This document shows, piece by piece, positions 7,306 to 16,360 of a stretch of DNA of 64,000 nt. Location: NCBI GenBank assembly GCA_021730635.1, contig JAJNNC010000005.1:62001-126000 (forward strand), in the 5' to 3' direction. How positions within the stretch are numbered: position 1 is the first letter of the stretch; each line of letters opens with the position of its first letter. The notes below the pieces were generated by a model. It was not told the origin of the DNA, ran no database searches, and was given only the letters and a program-made list of their open reading frames with translations. The DNA is from Catalimonadaceae bacterium JC749 (GTDB lineage: Bacteria > Bacteroidota > Bacteroidia > Cytophagales > Cyclobacteriaceae). A program made the position numbers and the translations under genes.

Positions 7306-9006
7306 ATGCATACAGAGATTTTAGGAATATTCTTGATTTTCCTGCTGTCTGTCCTGCTGGCCTGGCCGCTGGGCCGATACATAGTCAGCGTCTTTCAAGG
7401 AGAGAAGGTCTGGTCTGACTTCTTTTCTCCTTTGGAACGATGGATCTTCCGCCTGGCTGGTATCGATCCTCATCAACCCATGGATTGGAAGCAGAATATG
7501 ATGGCTTTATTAGGAACGAACGTTTTCTTTTTCCTATTGGCTTTTCTGGTGCTGGTGTTACAGGGCTATCAACCTTTTTGGAATCCGGTAGGACTGGGCA
7601 ACTGGGAACCTACCCTGGCTTTTAACACGGCAGTTAGCTTTACCACCAATACCAATTTACAGCATTATTCAGGAGAAACCAGTGCCAGCTATTTTACCCA
7701 GCTTTTGGTGTTTTGCTGGCTTCAGTTTGTCAGCGCCGCTACGGGGATAGCAGCTTGTGCTTTGCTCTTCCAGGGACTGGTCAACCGGTCTTCCGCAACA
7801 CTGGGAAATTTTTATCATCTGTTTCTGAAAAGCAGTACCCGCATTTTGCTGCCTCTTTCCATTGTAGTATGCCTACTGCTGACCCTGGGAGGCACTCCGG
7901 TTAATTTTGAGGGATTGCAAACGGTGACTACCCTGGAAGGAGATACCATTCAGGTAGCAGGGGGGCCGGTGGCGCCCATGGTGGCCATTAAGCAACTGGG
8001 TACCAACGGGGGAGGATATTTTGGTCCTAATTCCACTCACCCTTTTGAAAACCCAAGCTACTTCACCAATATCGTAGAAAATGTATCTATCCTGCTCATT
8101 CCTATGGCTCTGGTCTTTGCCTTTGGGTTCTATTTGCATCGAAGGCGGCTGGCGATGCTTTTCTTTGGTGTGATGACCCTCCTATTTGTGCTGTTTGTGG
8201 CCCTGTCTGCCTCACAGGAGATGTCAGGTAATCCGAATTACACTGCCCTGGGATTGGCCGATGGGCAGCCCAACATAGAGGGCAAAGAAGTGCGGTTCGG
8301 ACCAGCAGCTTCTTCCCTGTGGGGTGTTTCTACCACTTCCACTTCCAATGGTTCCGTCAACTCCATGCACGATAGTCACACGCCCCTATCCGGCGGTATC
8401 TTTCTGCTGGATATGTTTATCAATGCTATTTATGGTGGGGTAGGAGTAGGCTTTATCAACTTCTTTGTGTTTGTGATTATCGCTGTCTTTATCGCCGGAC
8501 TGATGATAGGACGTACTCCGGAATTTCTGGGCAAAAAGATAGAGGCCAGGGAAGTAAAAATTGCCGCCCTGGTTGTCATACTTCATCCGCTCCTGATTTT
8601 AGGGGGTACTGCTCTGTCGAGCTATGGCATTCAAAGGAATCCGGACGTAGGCTGGCTGAATAACCCTGCTTACCACGGGTTCTCAGAAATGCTGTATGAA
8701 TTTACCTCAGCGGCTGCCAACAATGGTTCAGGATTTGAAGGGCTGGCCGACAACACGCCTTTCTGGAATATACTCACCGGTATCGCGATGATGCTAGGCC
8801 GGTATTTGCCCATCATTGGTCCACTGGCTATTGTAGGCTCGCTGGCGGTGAAAAAACCGGTGCCGGAAACGGTGGGCAGCCTTCCGCCGGAAAGTTTTGC
8901 TTTTGGAGCTGTACTGCTCTCAGTGATCCTTATCGTGGCAGCGCTATCCTTTTTCCCGGCCTTAACGCTAGGGCCCCTGGCAGAATATTTTACGATGGGT
9001 AAGTAG
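7306..9006 (+). CDS. kdpA: KdpA, potassium-binding channel subunit of the Kdp ATPase
   Basis: A 566-residue membrane protein with about ten helices and the KdpA pore signatures: TNTNLQHYSGE, QLGTNGGGYFGPNSTHPFEN (the classic TNGGG selectivity loop) and a fourth loop in FTSAAANNGSGFEGL. KdpA binds potassium on the outside and passes it to KdpB for uptake at very low external potassium. Length and motifs are normal and complete. The next kdp gene, kdpB, is unusually far away (512 bp) because an antisense four-helix-bundle gene and a repeat tract lie between. Confidence 0.97.
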   Translation: MHTEILGIFLIFLLSVLLAWPLGRYIVSVFQGEKVWSDFFSPLERWIFRLAGIDPHQPMDWKQNMMALLGTNVFFFLLAFLVLVLQGYQPFWNPVGLGNWEPTLAFNTAVSFTTNTNLQHYSGETSASYFTQLLVFCWLQFVSAATGIAACALLFQGLVNRSSATLGNFYHLFLKSSTRILLPLSIVVCLLLTLGGTPVNFEGLQTVTTLEGDTIQVAGGPVAPMVAIKQLGTNGGGYFGPNSTHPFENPSYFTNIVENVSILLIPMALVFAFGFYLHRRRLAMLFFGVMTLLFVLFVALSASQEMSGNPNYTALGLADGQPNIEGKEVRFGPAASSLWGVSTTSTSNGSVNSMHDSHTPLSGGIFLLDMFINAIYGGVGVGFINFFVFVIIAVFIAGLMIGRTPEFLGKKIEAREVKIAALVVILHPLLILGGTALSSYGIQRNPDVGWLNNPAYHGFSEMLYEFTSAAANNGSGFEGLADNTPFWNILTGIAMMLGRYLPIIGPLAIVGSLAVKKPVPETVGSLPPESFAFGAVLLSVILIVAALSFFPALTLGPLAEYFTMGK

Positions 9007-9050
9007 TTTGAATGGATGAATAGTAAGTCGTAGGCTAACATTACAACATC

Positions 9051-9134
9051 CACTATTCACAACTTACTACTCACTACTCACTATTCACTACTCACTATTC
9101 ACTATACACTATTTGACTATTAGCTTTTGACAAT
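9051..9134. repeat. CACTAYT-rich low-complexity tract
   Basis: Just past kdpA the sequence becomes a run of short irregular units (CACTATT, CACTACT, CTTACTACT). The opposite-sense motif TGAATAGT lies at 9019-9026, so the tract could fold back on it. It sits at the 3' side of the four-helix-bundle gene. A second tract of the same character is at 14470-14535, between the two sensor genes. Confidence 0.6.
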
Positions 9135-9144
9135 CTACTACTCA

Positions 9145-9528
9145 TCACCTTTGCAACGATTTTATCAAACCATTGACCAGGCGTCCGCAAATGTTGACCC
9201 GTTCATTCAATAACTCAAGATCTGCTTTAGAGATGAAATCTAATTTTAATGAAATGATCAGCAAAGTATCTATTTCCGATAAAGAACCTAACGAGATATA
9301 CAGGTATTGCTTAAATTCTTTGACAGATTTTCTGGCAGCCCCTTCCGCAATATTAGTGGGAACAGAAACACTGGCTCTTCTTAATTGGCTGATTAAGCCG
9401 AATTTTTCTTCAGGGGGAAATGCAGCAGTAAGTCTGTATACTTCATCAACAAGTTGTATACTTTCCTGCCACGCCTTTAATTTTTTATGGGGTTTATCTA
9501 TGAACAAATTTATTTGACATGAAGACAT
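9145..9528 (-). CDS. Four-helix-bundle protein, S23 / IVP-like family
   Basis: A 127-residue all-helical protein. The motif order KLKAWQESIQLVDEVYRL, FPPEEKFGLISQLRRASVSV, PTNIAEGAARKSVKEFKQYL and SEIDTLLIISLKLDFIS is the hallmark of the family encoded in 23S rRNA intervening sequences and scattered through bacterial chromosomes. Function is unknown; the fold is a homo-oligomeric helical bundle. I chose ATG 9528 (MSSCQINLFIDK); one further start lies 12 bp upstream. It is antisense to the kdp operon, fills the kdpA-kdpB gap and overlaps the kdpB start by 10 bp. This looks like a later insertion. Confidence 0.9.
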   Translation of the reverse strand: MSSCQINLFIDKPHKKLKAWQESIQLVDEVYRLTAAFPPEEKFGLISQLRRASVSVPTNIAEGAARKSVKEFKQYLYISLGSLSEIDTLLIISLKLDFISKADLELLNERVNICGRLVNGLIKSLQR

Positions 9529-11543
9529 TAATATTATCAAAATATATATTAAAGCAGGCAGTGAGAGAATCTTTTTTAAAGCTTCATCCCCGGTGGATGT
9601 TCCGAAATCCTGTGATGTTCACCGTTGAAGTAGGTACAATCATAATGCTATTTGAAACAATTCATGTTGCAATAACGGTCAACAACTTGCAAAGTGCTTT
9701 TTACAACCTGCTCATTACATTATTGCTCCTGCTCACTGTACTCTTTGGTAACTTTGCAGAAGCTATTGCCGAAGCCCGCGGAAAAGCACAGGCTGATTCC
9801 CTGAGAAAAACCCGTCAGGATACCAAAGCCAAAAAATTGTGGGAAGACGGAAGCATACAGGAGGTCAGTTCTGCTGATTTGCGCAAAGGGGACCGTTTTG
9901 TGGCAGAAGCCGGTGACGTCGTCCCGGCCGATGGGGAGATCGAGGAGGGGTTGGCCTCTATAGATGAATCGGCCATTACGGGAGAATCGGCGCCCGTCAT
10001 TAGGGAAGCCGGCACGGACCGTAGTAGCGTCATTGGGGGTACCAAAGTGCTTTCGGATCGTATTGTAGTGGTGGTTACGACTCAGCCGGGAGAATCTTTC
10101 CTTGACAAGATGATTGCACTGGTGGAAGGGGCTAACCGGCAGAAGACACCCAATGAGATTGCTCTGACCATTCTGCTGGCCAGCTTTACCATGGTTTTCC
10201 TTATTGTCACCGTGACGTTGAAACCCTTTGCCGATTACGCCAATACGCCTGTGACCATTGCAGCCCTGGTATCTCTTTTTGTCTGTCTGATCCCAACCAC
10301 CATTGGTGGCCTGCTTTCTGCCATCGGTATTGCCGGCATGGACAGGGCTTTACGGGCCAACATCATTGCCAAATCGGGGAAGGCAGTGGAAACCGCCGGT
10401 GACATTGATACGCTATTGCTGGATAAGACCGGTACCATTACCATTGGAAACCGCAAAGCGACCCGCTTTATTCCGCTGGAGGCTGTCAGCCAGGAAGAAT
10501 TTACCCGTTATAGTGTGTTGAGTTCATTGTCGGATAGCACCCCGGAGGGAAAATCTATTCTGGAGCTGGCGAAAAAGCAAGGTATTGAAGTTCCCAAAGC
10601 GGAGACAGCACAGGCAGATTTCGTGAAATTCTCTGCGGAAACCCGCATGAGCGGTATCAACTTGTCCGATGGTCGTCAGATTCGAAAAGGAGCCTGGGAT
10701 GCCATCAAACGGTGGTCCACGCAATCCAATGGAATATTGGAAGAATTAGAAGGCCATGTGAAAGAGATTGCACAAAACGGAGGTACACCCCTGGCTTTAG
10801 CGGTTGACAAAAAAGCATTGGGCATTATCCAGTTGGAAGATATCATCAAACCGGGTATCCAGGAACGTTTTGCCCGTCTGCGAAAAATGGGTGTCAAAAC
10901 GGTGATGGTAACAGGAGACAATCCGCTCACGGCTGCCTATATTGCGCAGCAGGCCGGAGTAGATGATTACATCGCGGAAGCCAGACCGGAAGATAAAATG
11001 CAGTACATTAAAAAAGAACAGCAGGCAGGCAAGCTGGTAGCCATGATGGGAGATGGCACCAATGACGCGCCTGCACTGGCACAAGCCGACGTGGGGGTGG
11101 CCATGAACAGTGGCACCCAGGCAGCCAAAGAAGCGGCCAACATGGTGGATCTGGATAATGACCCTACCAAGCTGCTGGAAATCGTGGAAATCGGCAAACA
11201 GTTGTTGATTACCCGGGGCAATGTTACTACTTTCTCTATTGCCAATGATGTGGCCAAATATTTTGCTATTGTGCCTGCCCTGTTTGCGGCGACCATACCA
11301 GGACTGAATGCGCTGAATATCATGGCACTCACTTCTCCCGAATCGGCCATTCTTTCCGCAGTGATTTTTAACGCCATTATTATTCCTTTGCTGATCCCTT
11401 TGGCCTTGCGGGGTGTAAAATACCGTCCGATTGGGGCTTCTGCCTTGCTCACCAGAAACCTGTTGGTGTATGGCCTGGGTGGCATTGTCCTTCCCTTTAT
11501 AGGGATCAAAGCGATTGACCTGATCGTAAGTTTTATGCTGTGA
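9519..11543 (+). CDS. kdpB: KdpB, catalytic P-type ATPase subunit
   Basis: A 674-residue P-type ATPase. Actuator-domain TGES is at 154-157, with the Ser that in E. coli KdpB is an inhibitory phosphorylation site. The phosphorylated Asp is D302 in DKTGT, and the hinge motifs MVTGDNPLTAAYIAQQAG and MMGDGTNDAPALAQADVGVA are intact. ATP hydrolysis drives potassium import through KdpA. The N-terminus (MKTLILSKYILKQAVRESFL) is of ordinary length, but its first codons overlap the antisense four-helix-bundle gene. Whether kdpB is still read from the upstream operon promoter across the 512-bp insertion is an open point. Confidence 0.97.
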   Translation: MKTLILSKYILKQAVRESFLKLHPRWMFRNPVMFTVEVGTIIMLFETIHVAITVNNLQSAFYNLLITLLLLLTVLFGNFAEAIAEARGKAQADSLRKTRQDTKAKKLWEDGSIQEVSSADLRKGDRFVAEAGDVVPADGEIEEGLASIDESAITGESAPVIREAGTDRSSVIGGTKVLSDRIVVVVTTQPGESFLDKMIALVEGANRQKTPNEIALTILLASFTMVFLIVTVTLKPFADYANTPVTIAALVSLFVCLIPTTIGGLLSAIGIAGMDRALRANIIAKSGKAVETAGDIDTLLLDKTGTITIGNRKATRFIPLEAVSQEEFTRYSVLSSLSDSTPEGKSILELAKKQGIEVPKAETAQADFVKFSAETRMSGINLSDGRQIRKGAWDAIKRWSTQSNGILEELEGHVKEIAQNGGTPLALAVDKKALGIIQLEDIIKPGIQERFARLRKMGVKTVMVTGDNPLTAAYIAQQAGVDDYIAEARPEDKMQYIKKEQQAGKLVAMMGDGTNDAPALAQADVGVAMNSGTQAAKEAANMVDLDNDPTKLLEIVEIGKQLLITRGNVTTFSIANDVAKYFAIVPALFAATIPGLNALNIMALTSPESAILSAVIFNAIIIPLLIPLALRGVKYRPIGASALLTRNLLVYGLGGIVLPFIGIKAIDLIVSFML

Positions 11544-11576
11544 GCAGACAGCTCCCATTTCTAAATGATATATCAA

Positions 11577-12149
11577 ATGAAAACATTAAGACCCATTCTG
11601 ATACTAGGCATAGTTACTATCATACTTTTCGGAGGCATTTACCCTGTTGTGATGTTGGGGGTAGGCCAACTCATGCCTGAGAAAGCCGCTGGGGAACCTG
11701 TTTACCACGATGAGCAACTCGTTGGATTTGAAAACATAGGTCAGCCGTTTGACAGCAGTCAGTATTTCTGGGGAAGACCCTCGGCTGTTGCTTACAACGC
11801 CGCCGCCACCGGAGGCTCTAACAAAGGGCCAACCAATCCGGAATTTCTTTCCCTAGTAGAAGACCAAATAGACTCCCTGTTGAAATACCATCCTGATAAA
11901 GAGGCAGCTGATATTCCTGTAGAATTGGTAACGGCTTCCGGTTCGGGGCTCGATCCACACATTACCCCACAAGGTGCAGTGTTTCAGGTGCAGCGCATCG
12001 CCCAGGCCAGAGGGATGTCAGAAGAAGAAATAAGATCGCTGATTGACCAATATACCGAAGACGCATTCTTAGGATGGTTTGGCCCTTCCGCCAAGGTAAA
12101 TGTTCTTACACTAAATCTGGCCTTAGATGCTTATACAGGACCAAAGTGA
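11577..12149 (+). CDS. kdpC: KdpC, accessory subunit of the Kdp ATPase
   Basis: A 190-residue protein with one N-terminal membrane helix (MKTLRPILILGIVTIILFGG) and an exposed domain with the family motifs: QYFWGRPSA, YNAAATGGSNKGPTNP, LVTASGSGLDPHITPQGA and the C-terminal VNVLTLNLALD. KdpC stabilises the KdpFABC complex and helps nucleotide binding. ATG 11577 gives the standard family N-terminus; an in-frame ATG at 11565 would add four residues. It follows kdpB by 33 bp. Confidence 0.95.
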   Translation: MKTLRPILILGIVTIILFGGIYPVVMLGVGQLMPEKAAGEPVYHDEQLVGFENIGQPFDSSQYFWGRPSAVAYNAAATGGSNKGPTNPEFLSLVEDQIDSLLKYHPDKEAADIPVELVTASGSGLDPHITPQGAVFQVQRIAQARGMSEEEIRSLIDQYTEDAFLGWFGPSAKVNVLTLNLALDAYTGPK

Positions 12150-12190
12150 TGGTGAAATTTGATAAGTTGCTTATATAAAAGTAACCCATC

Positions 12191-13318
12191 ATGGTAATGC
12201 CTCACAAATTCATGTTTATGAAAGTCTTATACACCTTAGGCCTGTCTCTGGTACTGATCCCTGTATGGGCGCAGGAAGAAGAAAAAAAACATCAGTTGAT
12301 CCTGGGAGGGTATACGGATGTTTATTTTGCGACATTTACCGATTCGTTAGGACCTAATGTCTTACAGCAGTATACTACCGTCTCTCCGAGAAGTGAGCGT
12401 TTTGGATTGAACGTAGTACAGTTTTCAGCGGCTTATACTGCCGATCAGGTAAGAGGGAATTTTATCTGGCATTATGGGGACATTGCACAAGCTACCTGGT
12501 CAGAAGAGTTTCCTGCGGTGCAGGCGGCGAATGTGGGCGTGAGGCTGGCTACCCACTGGTGGATCGACGCAGGCTTCTTTGCCACCCACATTGGCACAGA
12601 AAGCTTTTTGCCAAAAAATAATTATCTCAGTGCCACAGCCGTGGCTACCTATAACGAACCCTTTTATCAAAGTGGTGCCAGGCTTTCTTATGAAGGGAGT
12701 GAGCAACTTTCAGGAGAACTTTGGGTGGTTAGTGGCTATAATTTTTTCCTGGATGCCAATGATGCCAAATCAATAGGGATGTTACTGAGTTATGCGTTTG
12801 CGGAGAATGTGAGCATTACTTATACGAACTTATTTGGCAGAGAATCACCGGATGGTGCCTATCCCAAACAGTTCAGAACTTACCAGAACCTTTCTCTGAA
12901 GGGCTCTGTAGAAGAAAATTGGTATTACACCCTGGGAGGGGATCTGGGTACACAGACTCATTCGTCCTTAGACAGCCCTGCCCGTACAGCTGTCATGTAC
13001 AATGCACTGGCGACCCTACGCTATCAGTGGACGGAAGAATACTCACTGACAACCCGTGGGGAAATCTTCAATGACCCGGAGGGGTTTATTTCCGGTAGGC
13101 ACACCAACGCACAAGGAGAAACCACCGGTTTGCAGCTTTGGGGTATAACCCTGGGCAGCGAATACCGGCCTGCGGAAAACGCCTATGTTCGTTGTGAAGC
13201 CCGTTTCCTGCGTACCCCTGAAGATCTGACTATTTTCTATCATGAGAAGCCAACCTGCCGGCGGTGGGAAGTGATGCTGACGATGGGGTATACCTTTGAA
13301 AAACTATTGACCTTTTAG
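12191..13318 (+). CDS. Outer-membrane beta-barrel porin, BBP2 (OmpL-like) type, in the kdp operon
   Basis: A 375-residue exported protein. The signal peptide is best read from the inner Met codons (MFMKVLYTLGLSLVLIPVWA, about 12212-12218), and cleavage after ...VWA would leave QEEEKKHQLILGG. The body has the alternating aromatic/polar strands of a barrel (LGGYTDVYFATF, YTADQVRGNFIWHYGD, WELSY-like repeats) and ends in a strand (WEVMLTMGYTFEKLLTF) with a terminal Phe. This fits the putative beta-barrel porin-2 family. It lies 41 bp after kdpC and 1 bp before the KdpD-type gene, so it probably supplies outer-membrane passage for potassium or is co-regulated with it. That role is inference. Confidence 0.8.
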   Translation: MVMPHKFMFMKVLYTLGLSLVLIPVWAQEEEKKHQLILGGYTDVYFATFTDSLGPNVLQQYTTVSPRSERFGLNVVQFSAAYTADQVRGNFIWHYGDIAQATWSEEFPAVQAANVGVRLATHWWIDAGFFATHIGTESFLPKNNYLSATAVATYNEPFYQSGARLSYEGSEQLSGELWVVSGYNFFLDANDAKSIGMLLSYAFAENVSITYTNLFGRESPDGAYPKQFRTYQNLSLKGSVEENWYYTLGGDLGTQTHSSLDSPARTAVMYNALATLRYQWTEEYSLTTRGEIFNDPEGFISGRHTNAQGETTGLQLWGITLGSEYRPAENAYVRCEARFLRTPEDLTIFYHEKPTCRRWEVMLTMGYTFEKLLTF

Positions 13319-13319
13319 T

Positions 13320-14441
13320 ATGACACAGGAAAAGCACACTGACCACTTTGTCAACCTGATCCGTCAGTCCAGAAGAGGCAGGTTTAAAGTATACATTGGC
13401 ATGATCGCCGGGGTAGGGAAGACCTATCGTATGCTGCAGGAAGCTCATGAAATGCTGAAAGCGGGGGTAGATGTCAGAATCGGTGTGATAGAAGCCCATG
13501 GAAGAGAAGAAACCATCGCTTTGGTGCATGGGATTCCTGTGGTGCCTGCCAGAAAAGTGTTCTACAAGGGGCATGAACTGGAGGAAATGGATCTGGAGGC
13601 TATCCTGGATATACGACCGGAAGTAGTACTGGTAGATGAATTGGCCCATACGAATATTCCAGGTAGTAACCATGAAAAGCGCTGGCAGGATGTAGTAGCC
13701 ATCCTGCAATCAGGCATCAGTGTCATCAGCGCTTTCAATGTGCAGCACCTGGAGAGTATGGTGGATCGGGTAGAGAAAATTGCAGGCATAGAAGTGAAAG
13801 AACGCATTCCGGATAAGGTATTGGAATATGCAGACGAGGTGGTCAATATTGACCTGCCGGCAGAGGATCTCATCAAAAGGCTCCGGAGTGGTAAAATTTA
13901 TAAAGGAGAAAGGATACAAAGCGCGTTGGATCACTTTTTTCAACCTGAGAAAATTCTGCAACTGCGGGATCTTGCCTTGCGGCAGGTGGCTTCTCAGGTA
14001 GAGCGTAAAATTGAAAAACAGCTACCTTCAGCTGCTCGTATGCCCATTGAAAAGTTCATGGCCTGTATCAGTACCAACTACGAGGGAGGAAAAGAAATTA
14101 TCCGCAAAACGGCTCGCCTGGCAGACCATTATCAGTCAGAATGGTATGTGCTCTATGTGCAAACCCGTCGTGAAAGCGCTGATAAGATCAACCTGGCCGC
14201 TCAGCGAAAGCTCTTAGCCAATTTGAAATGGGCGGCTGAGCTGGGAGCCAAAGTGCTCAGAAAACAAATGGATGATGTGCCGGAAGCCATTTTCCAGACA
14301 GCCCTTGAAAATAAGGCCACCAACATCGTCATTGGCCGGCCTACTTTTAGCCTGTATCGTCAGCTGACAGGCAGAAACTATTTTGATAAATTGCTGAAAA
14401 AAATTGCTGAGACAGAAATTGATGTCATCATTGTATTTTAA
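13320..14441 (+). CDS. KdpD-type sensor module without a kinase domain (KdpD N-domain plus Usp domain)
   Basis: A 373-residue cytoplasmic protein. Residues 18-230 match the N-terminal domain of E. coli KdpD: Walker A IAGVGKTYRML, EAHGREET, Walker B VVLVDELAHTNIPGSNHEKRWQDV, FNVQHLES and LRDLALRQVA. Residues about 245-373 form a universal-stress-protein-like domain ending FDKLLKKIAETEIDVIIVF. The four-helix membrane region and histidine kinase of full-length KdpD (about 900 residues) are absent. It begins 1 bp after the porin stop. The separate kinase gene downstream presumably works with it, making a split KdpD. Confidence 0.9.
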   Translation: MTQEKHTDHFVNLIRQSRRGRFKVYIGMIAGVGKTYRMLQEAHEMLKAGVDVRIGVIEAHGREETIALVHGIPVVPARKVFYKGHELEEMDLEAILDIRPEVVLVDELAHTNIPGSNHEKRWQDVVAILQSGISVISAFNVQHLESMVDRVEKIAGIEVKERIPDKVLEYADEVVNIDLPAEDLIKRLRSGKIYKGERIQSALDHFFQPEKILQLRDLALRQVASQVERKIEKQLPSAARMPIEKFMACISTNYEGGKEIIRKTARLADHYQSEWYVLYVQTRRESADKINLAAQRKLLANLKWAAELGAKVLRKQMDDVPEAIFQTALENKATNIVIGRPTFSLYRQLTGRNYFDKLLKKIAETEIDVIIVF

Positions 14442-14469
14442 AGTAGTGAAATGTGAGAAGAACACAGAC

Positions 14470-14535
14470 GAATCACTACTTACTCTCAACTGCTCACTAA
14501 CCTACTACTTACTTTCTACCATTCACACTTACTAG
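14470..14535. repeat. CACTACTTACT-type low-complexity tract between the two sensor genes
   Basis: About 65 bp of irregular CACTACTTACT, CTCACTAACCTACTACTTACT and ATTCACACTTACTAG units fill the gap between the KdpD-type gene and the histidine kinase gene. Composition matches the tract at 9051-9134. No gene accompanies it here. Confidence 0.5.
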
Positions 14536-14536
14536 C

Positions 14537-16360
14537 ATGAAAATCCGTCTGAAACTAGCATTATCATTGATATTTCTCTTCGTCATTATCCTGTGTCTGG
14601 GAGGTGTTGGAAGCTATTATTTGCAATGGCTGGCCAAAGACTCCAGAGCTATCATTAAAGACAATTACCGCTCCCTGGTCTATATGCAAAACCTCGATAA
14701 AGCTTTGGATCAGTTGCTGAATATTTTACCAACCATGGTATCCGGAGAAGAGACCTTGTATGACCTGGATAGTGCACAGCAGTTGTTTACACAAAATATG
14801 AGACTACAATTGCAAAACCTGACCGAGCCGGGGGAACAGCAACTGTCCGAAACGCTTGACAATGGTTATGGCAAATTGAAGGAGCAAATGAGCGTCTATC
14901 TGGAAGAACCTGAACTTGATTTTTATGTATCACAACTCATTCCTGGCATTGTAGCGCTAAAAGAACAAATAGACGCAATTTATGTATTGAACGAAGCCAC
15001 CTTACTGCAAAAAAACGAACAGGCCAATCAAACAGCAGAAAAAGTAGTGCTCTATATGGCTATTTTCGGGAGTAGTGCTGTCGTCATCGGTTTTCTGTTT
15101 ATGGTCGGAATTCCTGTGTATATCTCCAGACCTATCTCAAGATTCAACGACGCCATCCTGGAAATTGCCAGAGGTAACTACAAAGTACAGCTACCGGTAA
15201 AGGCTAAAGATGAGTTCGGGCAGTTGGCAAAATCCTTCAATACCATGGCTGCCAAACTGGAAGAGTATGAGCATAGTCAGTATGCCAGAATACTGTATGA
15301 AAAAAAGAGAATTGATGCGATTGCCAACCAGATGCAGGATGCCATTATAGGATTGGATGAAAATAAAATGATCCTCTTCATCAACCAGCGTGCCCTGAAA
15401 CTGCTGGGGCTCAACAAAGCACAGATCATGGGGAAATATGCCCCTGATATTGCTGTCACCAATCGGCTGATGCAGCATCTGATTGCAGAGTTGATGATAG
15501 GGTTTGAAGACTGGGAAGAGAAGAAATATCGTTCTGTCAAGATTGTGGAGGATAACCGGCAAAAGCTGTTTTCCAAAAATATTATTGACATCACCGGAAA
15601 GCCCACCGGGGAAAGCCGGGAAGTGCTGATCGGACATGTGATTATCCTCACGGATGTGACGGATTTTGCGGAGAAGGACCTGGCCAAAACGCATTTCATG
15701 GCTACCCTTTCTCATGAACTGAAAACACCCTCAGCGGCTATCGAGATGAGTGCCAACCTGCTCAAAAATGATAAAGTAGGATCGCTCAATACGGAGCAGG
15801 AAACCCTCATCCATACCATCAAGGAAAACAATGACCGTATTCAGCGCATCATCCGGGAGATCCTGGACTTGTCCAAAATTGAGAATGGCTTTATTGATAT
15901 TGTAAAGGCAGAGGCCTCACCGGATCAACTCATCCGGATGGCTTTGCAGGGAGTCCGTCTGTTCCTCGAAGAGAAGGCGCTGACTATACAGGAGCGGTAT
16001 CCTCAACAATTACCTGCCATTTCGGTAGATCCTCACAAAACGGTGTGGGTACTCAACAATTTTCTCACCAACGCCATCCGATATTCTCCCCAACAGGGAC
16101 ATATTATCGTCCATGCTGAAGCCACAGAGAGCCATGTTCTCATTTCAGTCATAGATCATGGACCAGGCATTTCAAGGGAAAACCAAAAGCGGATATTCAA
16201 GAAATTTTCACGCATAGCAGAAGACCAGACCAAAGGAACCGGGCTGGGGCTTGCCATCTCGAAAGAGTTTATAGAAGCCATGGGGGGTTCCATAGGAGTG
16301 AAGTCTGAAGAAGGGAAAGGCGCCACTTTCTGGATAAAATTTCCCGTGCACAAACAGTAA
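14537..16360 (+). CDS. Membrane sensor histidine kinase (HAMP-PAS-HisKA-HATPase), probable Kdp kinase
   Basis: A 607-residue two-span kinase. Membrane helices at about 7-28 and 172-195 flank a periplasmic region of roughly 140 residues. A HAMP domain (about 196-250) and a PAS-like domain (about 258-375) follow. The phospho-acceptor is H393 in LSHELKTP. The ATPase domain has N512, DHGPGI near 540-545 and GTGLGLA (567-573). Partner choice is by context: the only response regulator nearby is the NtrC-type gene at 5546, at the other end of the cluster. The KdpD-type protein encoded just upstream could modulate it. Confidence 0.92.
   Translation: MKIRLKLALSLIFLFVIILCLGGVGSYYLQWLAKDSRAIIKDNYRSLVYMQNLDKALDQLLNILPTMVSGEETLYDLDSAQQLFTQNMRLQLQNLTEPGEQQLSETLDNGYGKLKEQMSVYLEEPELDFYVSQLIPGIVALKEQIDAIYVLNEATLLQKNEQANQTAEKVVLYMAIFGSSAVVIGFLFMVGIPVYISRPISRFNDAILEIARGNYKVQLPVKAKDEFGQLAKSFNTMAAKLEEYEHSQYARILYEKKRIDAIANQMQDAIIGLDENKMILFINQRALKLLGLNKAQIMGKYAPDIAVTNRLMQHLIAELMIGFEDWEEKKYRSVKIVEDNRQKLFSKNIIDITGKPTGESREVLIGHVIILTDVTDFAEKDLAKTHFMATLSHELKTPSAAIEMSANLLKNDKVGSLNTEQETLIHTIKENNDRIQRIIREILDLSKIENGFIDIVKAEASPDQLIRMALQGVRLFLEEKALTIQERYPQQLPAISVDPHKTVWVLNNFLTNAIRYSPQQGHIIVHAEATESHVLISVIDHGPGISRENQKRIFKKFSRIAEDQTKGTGLGLAISKEFIEAMGGSIGVKSEEGKGATFWIKFPVHKQ

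Noticed and set aside
10797-11576. Long minus-strand open frames opposite kdpB (up to 259 codons)
   Set aside because: They are shadows of the well-supported kdpB gene, with His/Gly/Arg-rich composition.
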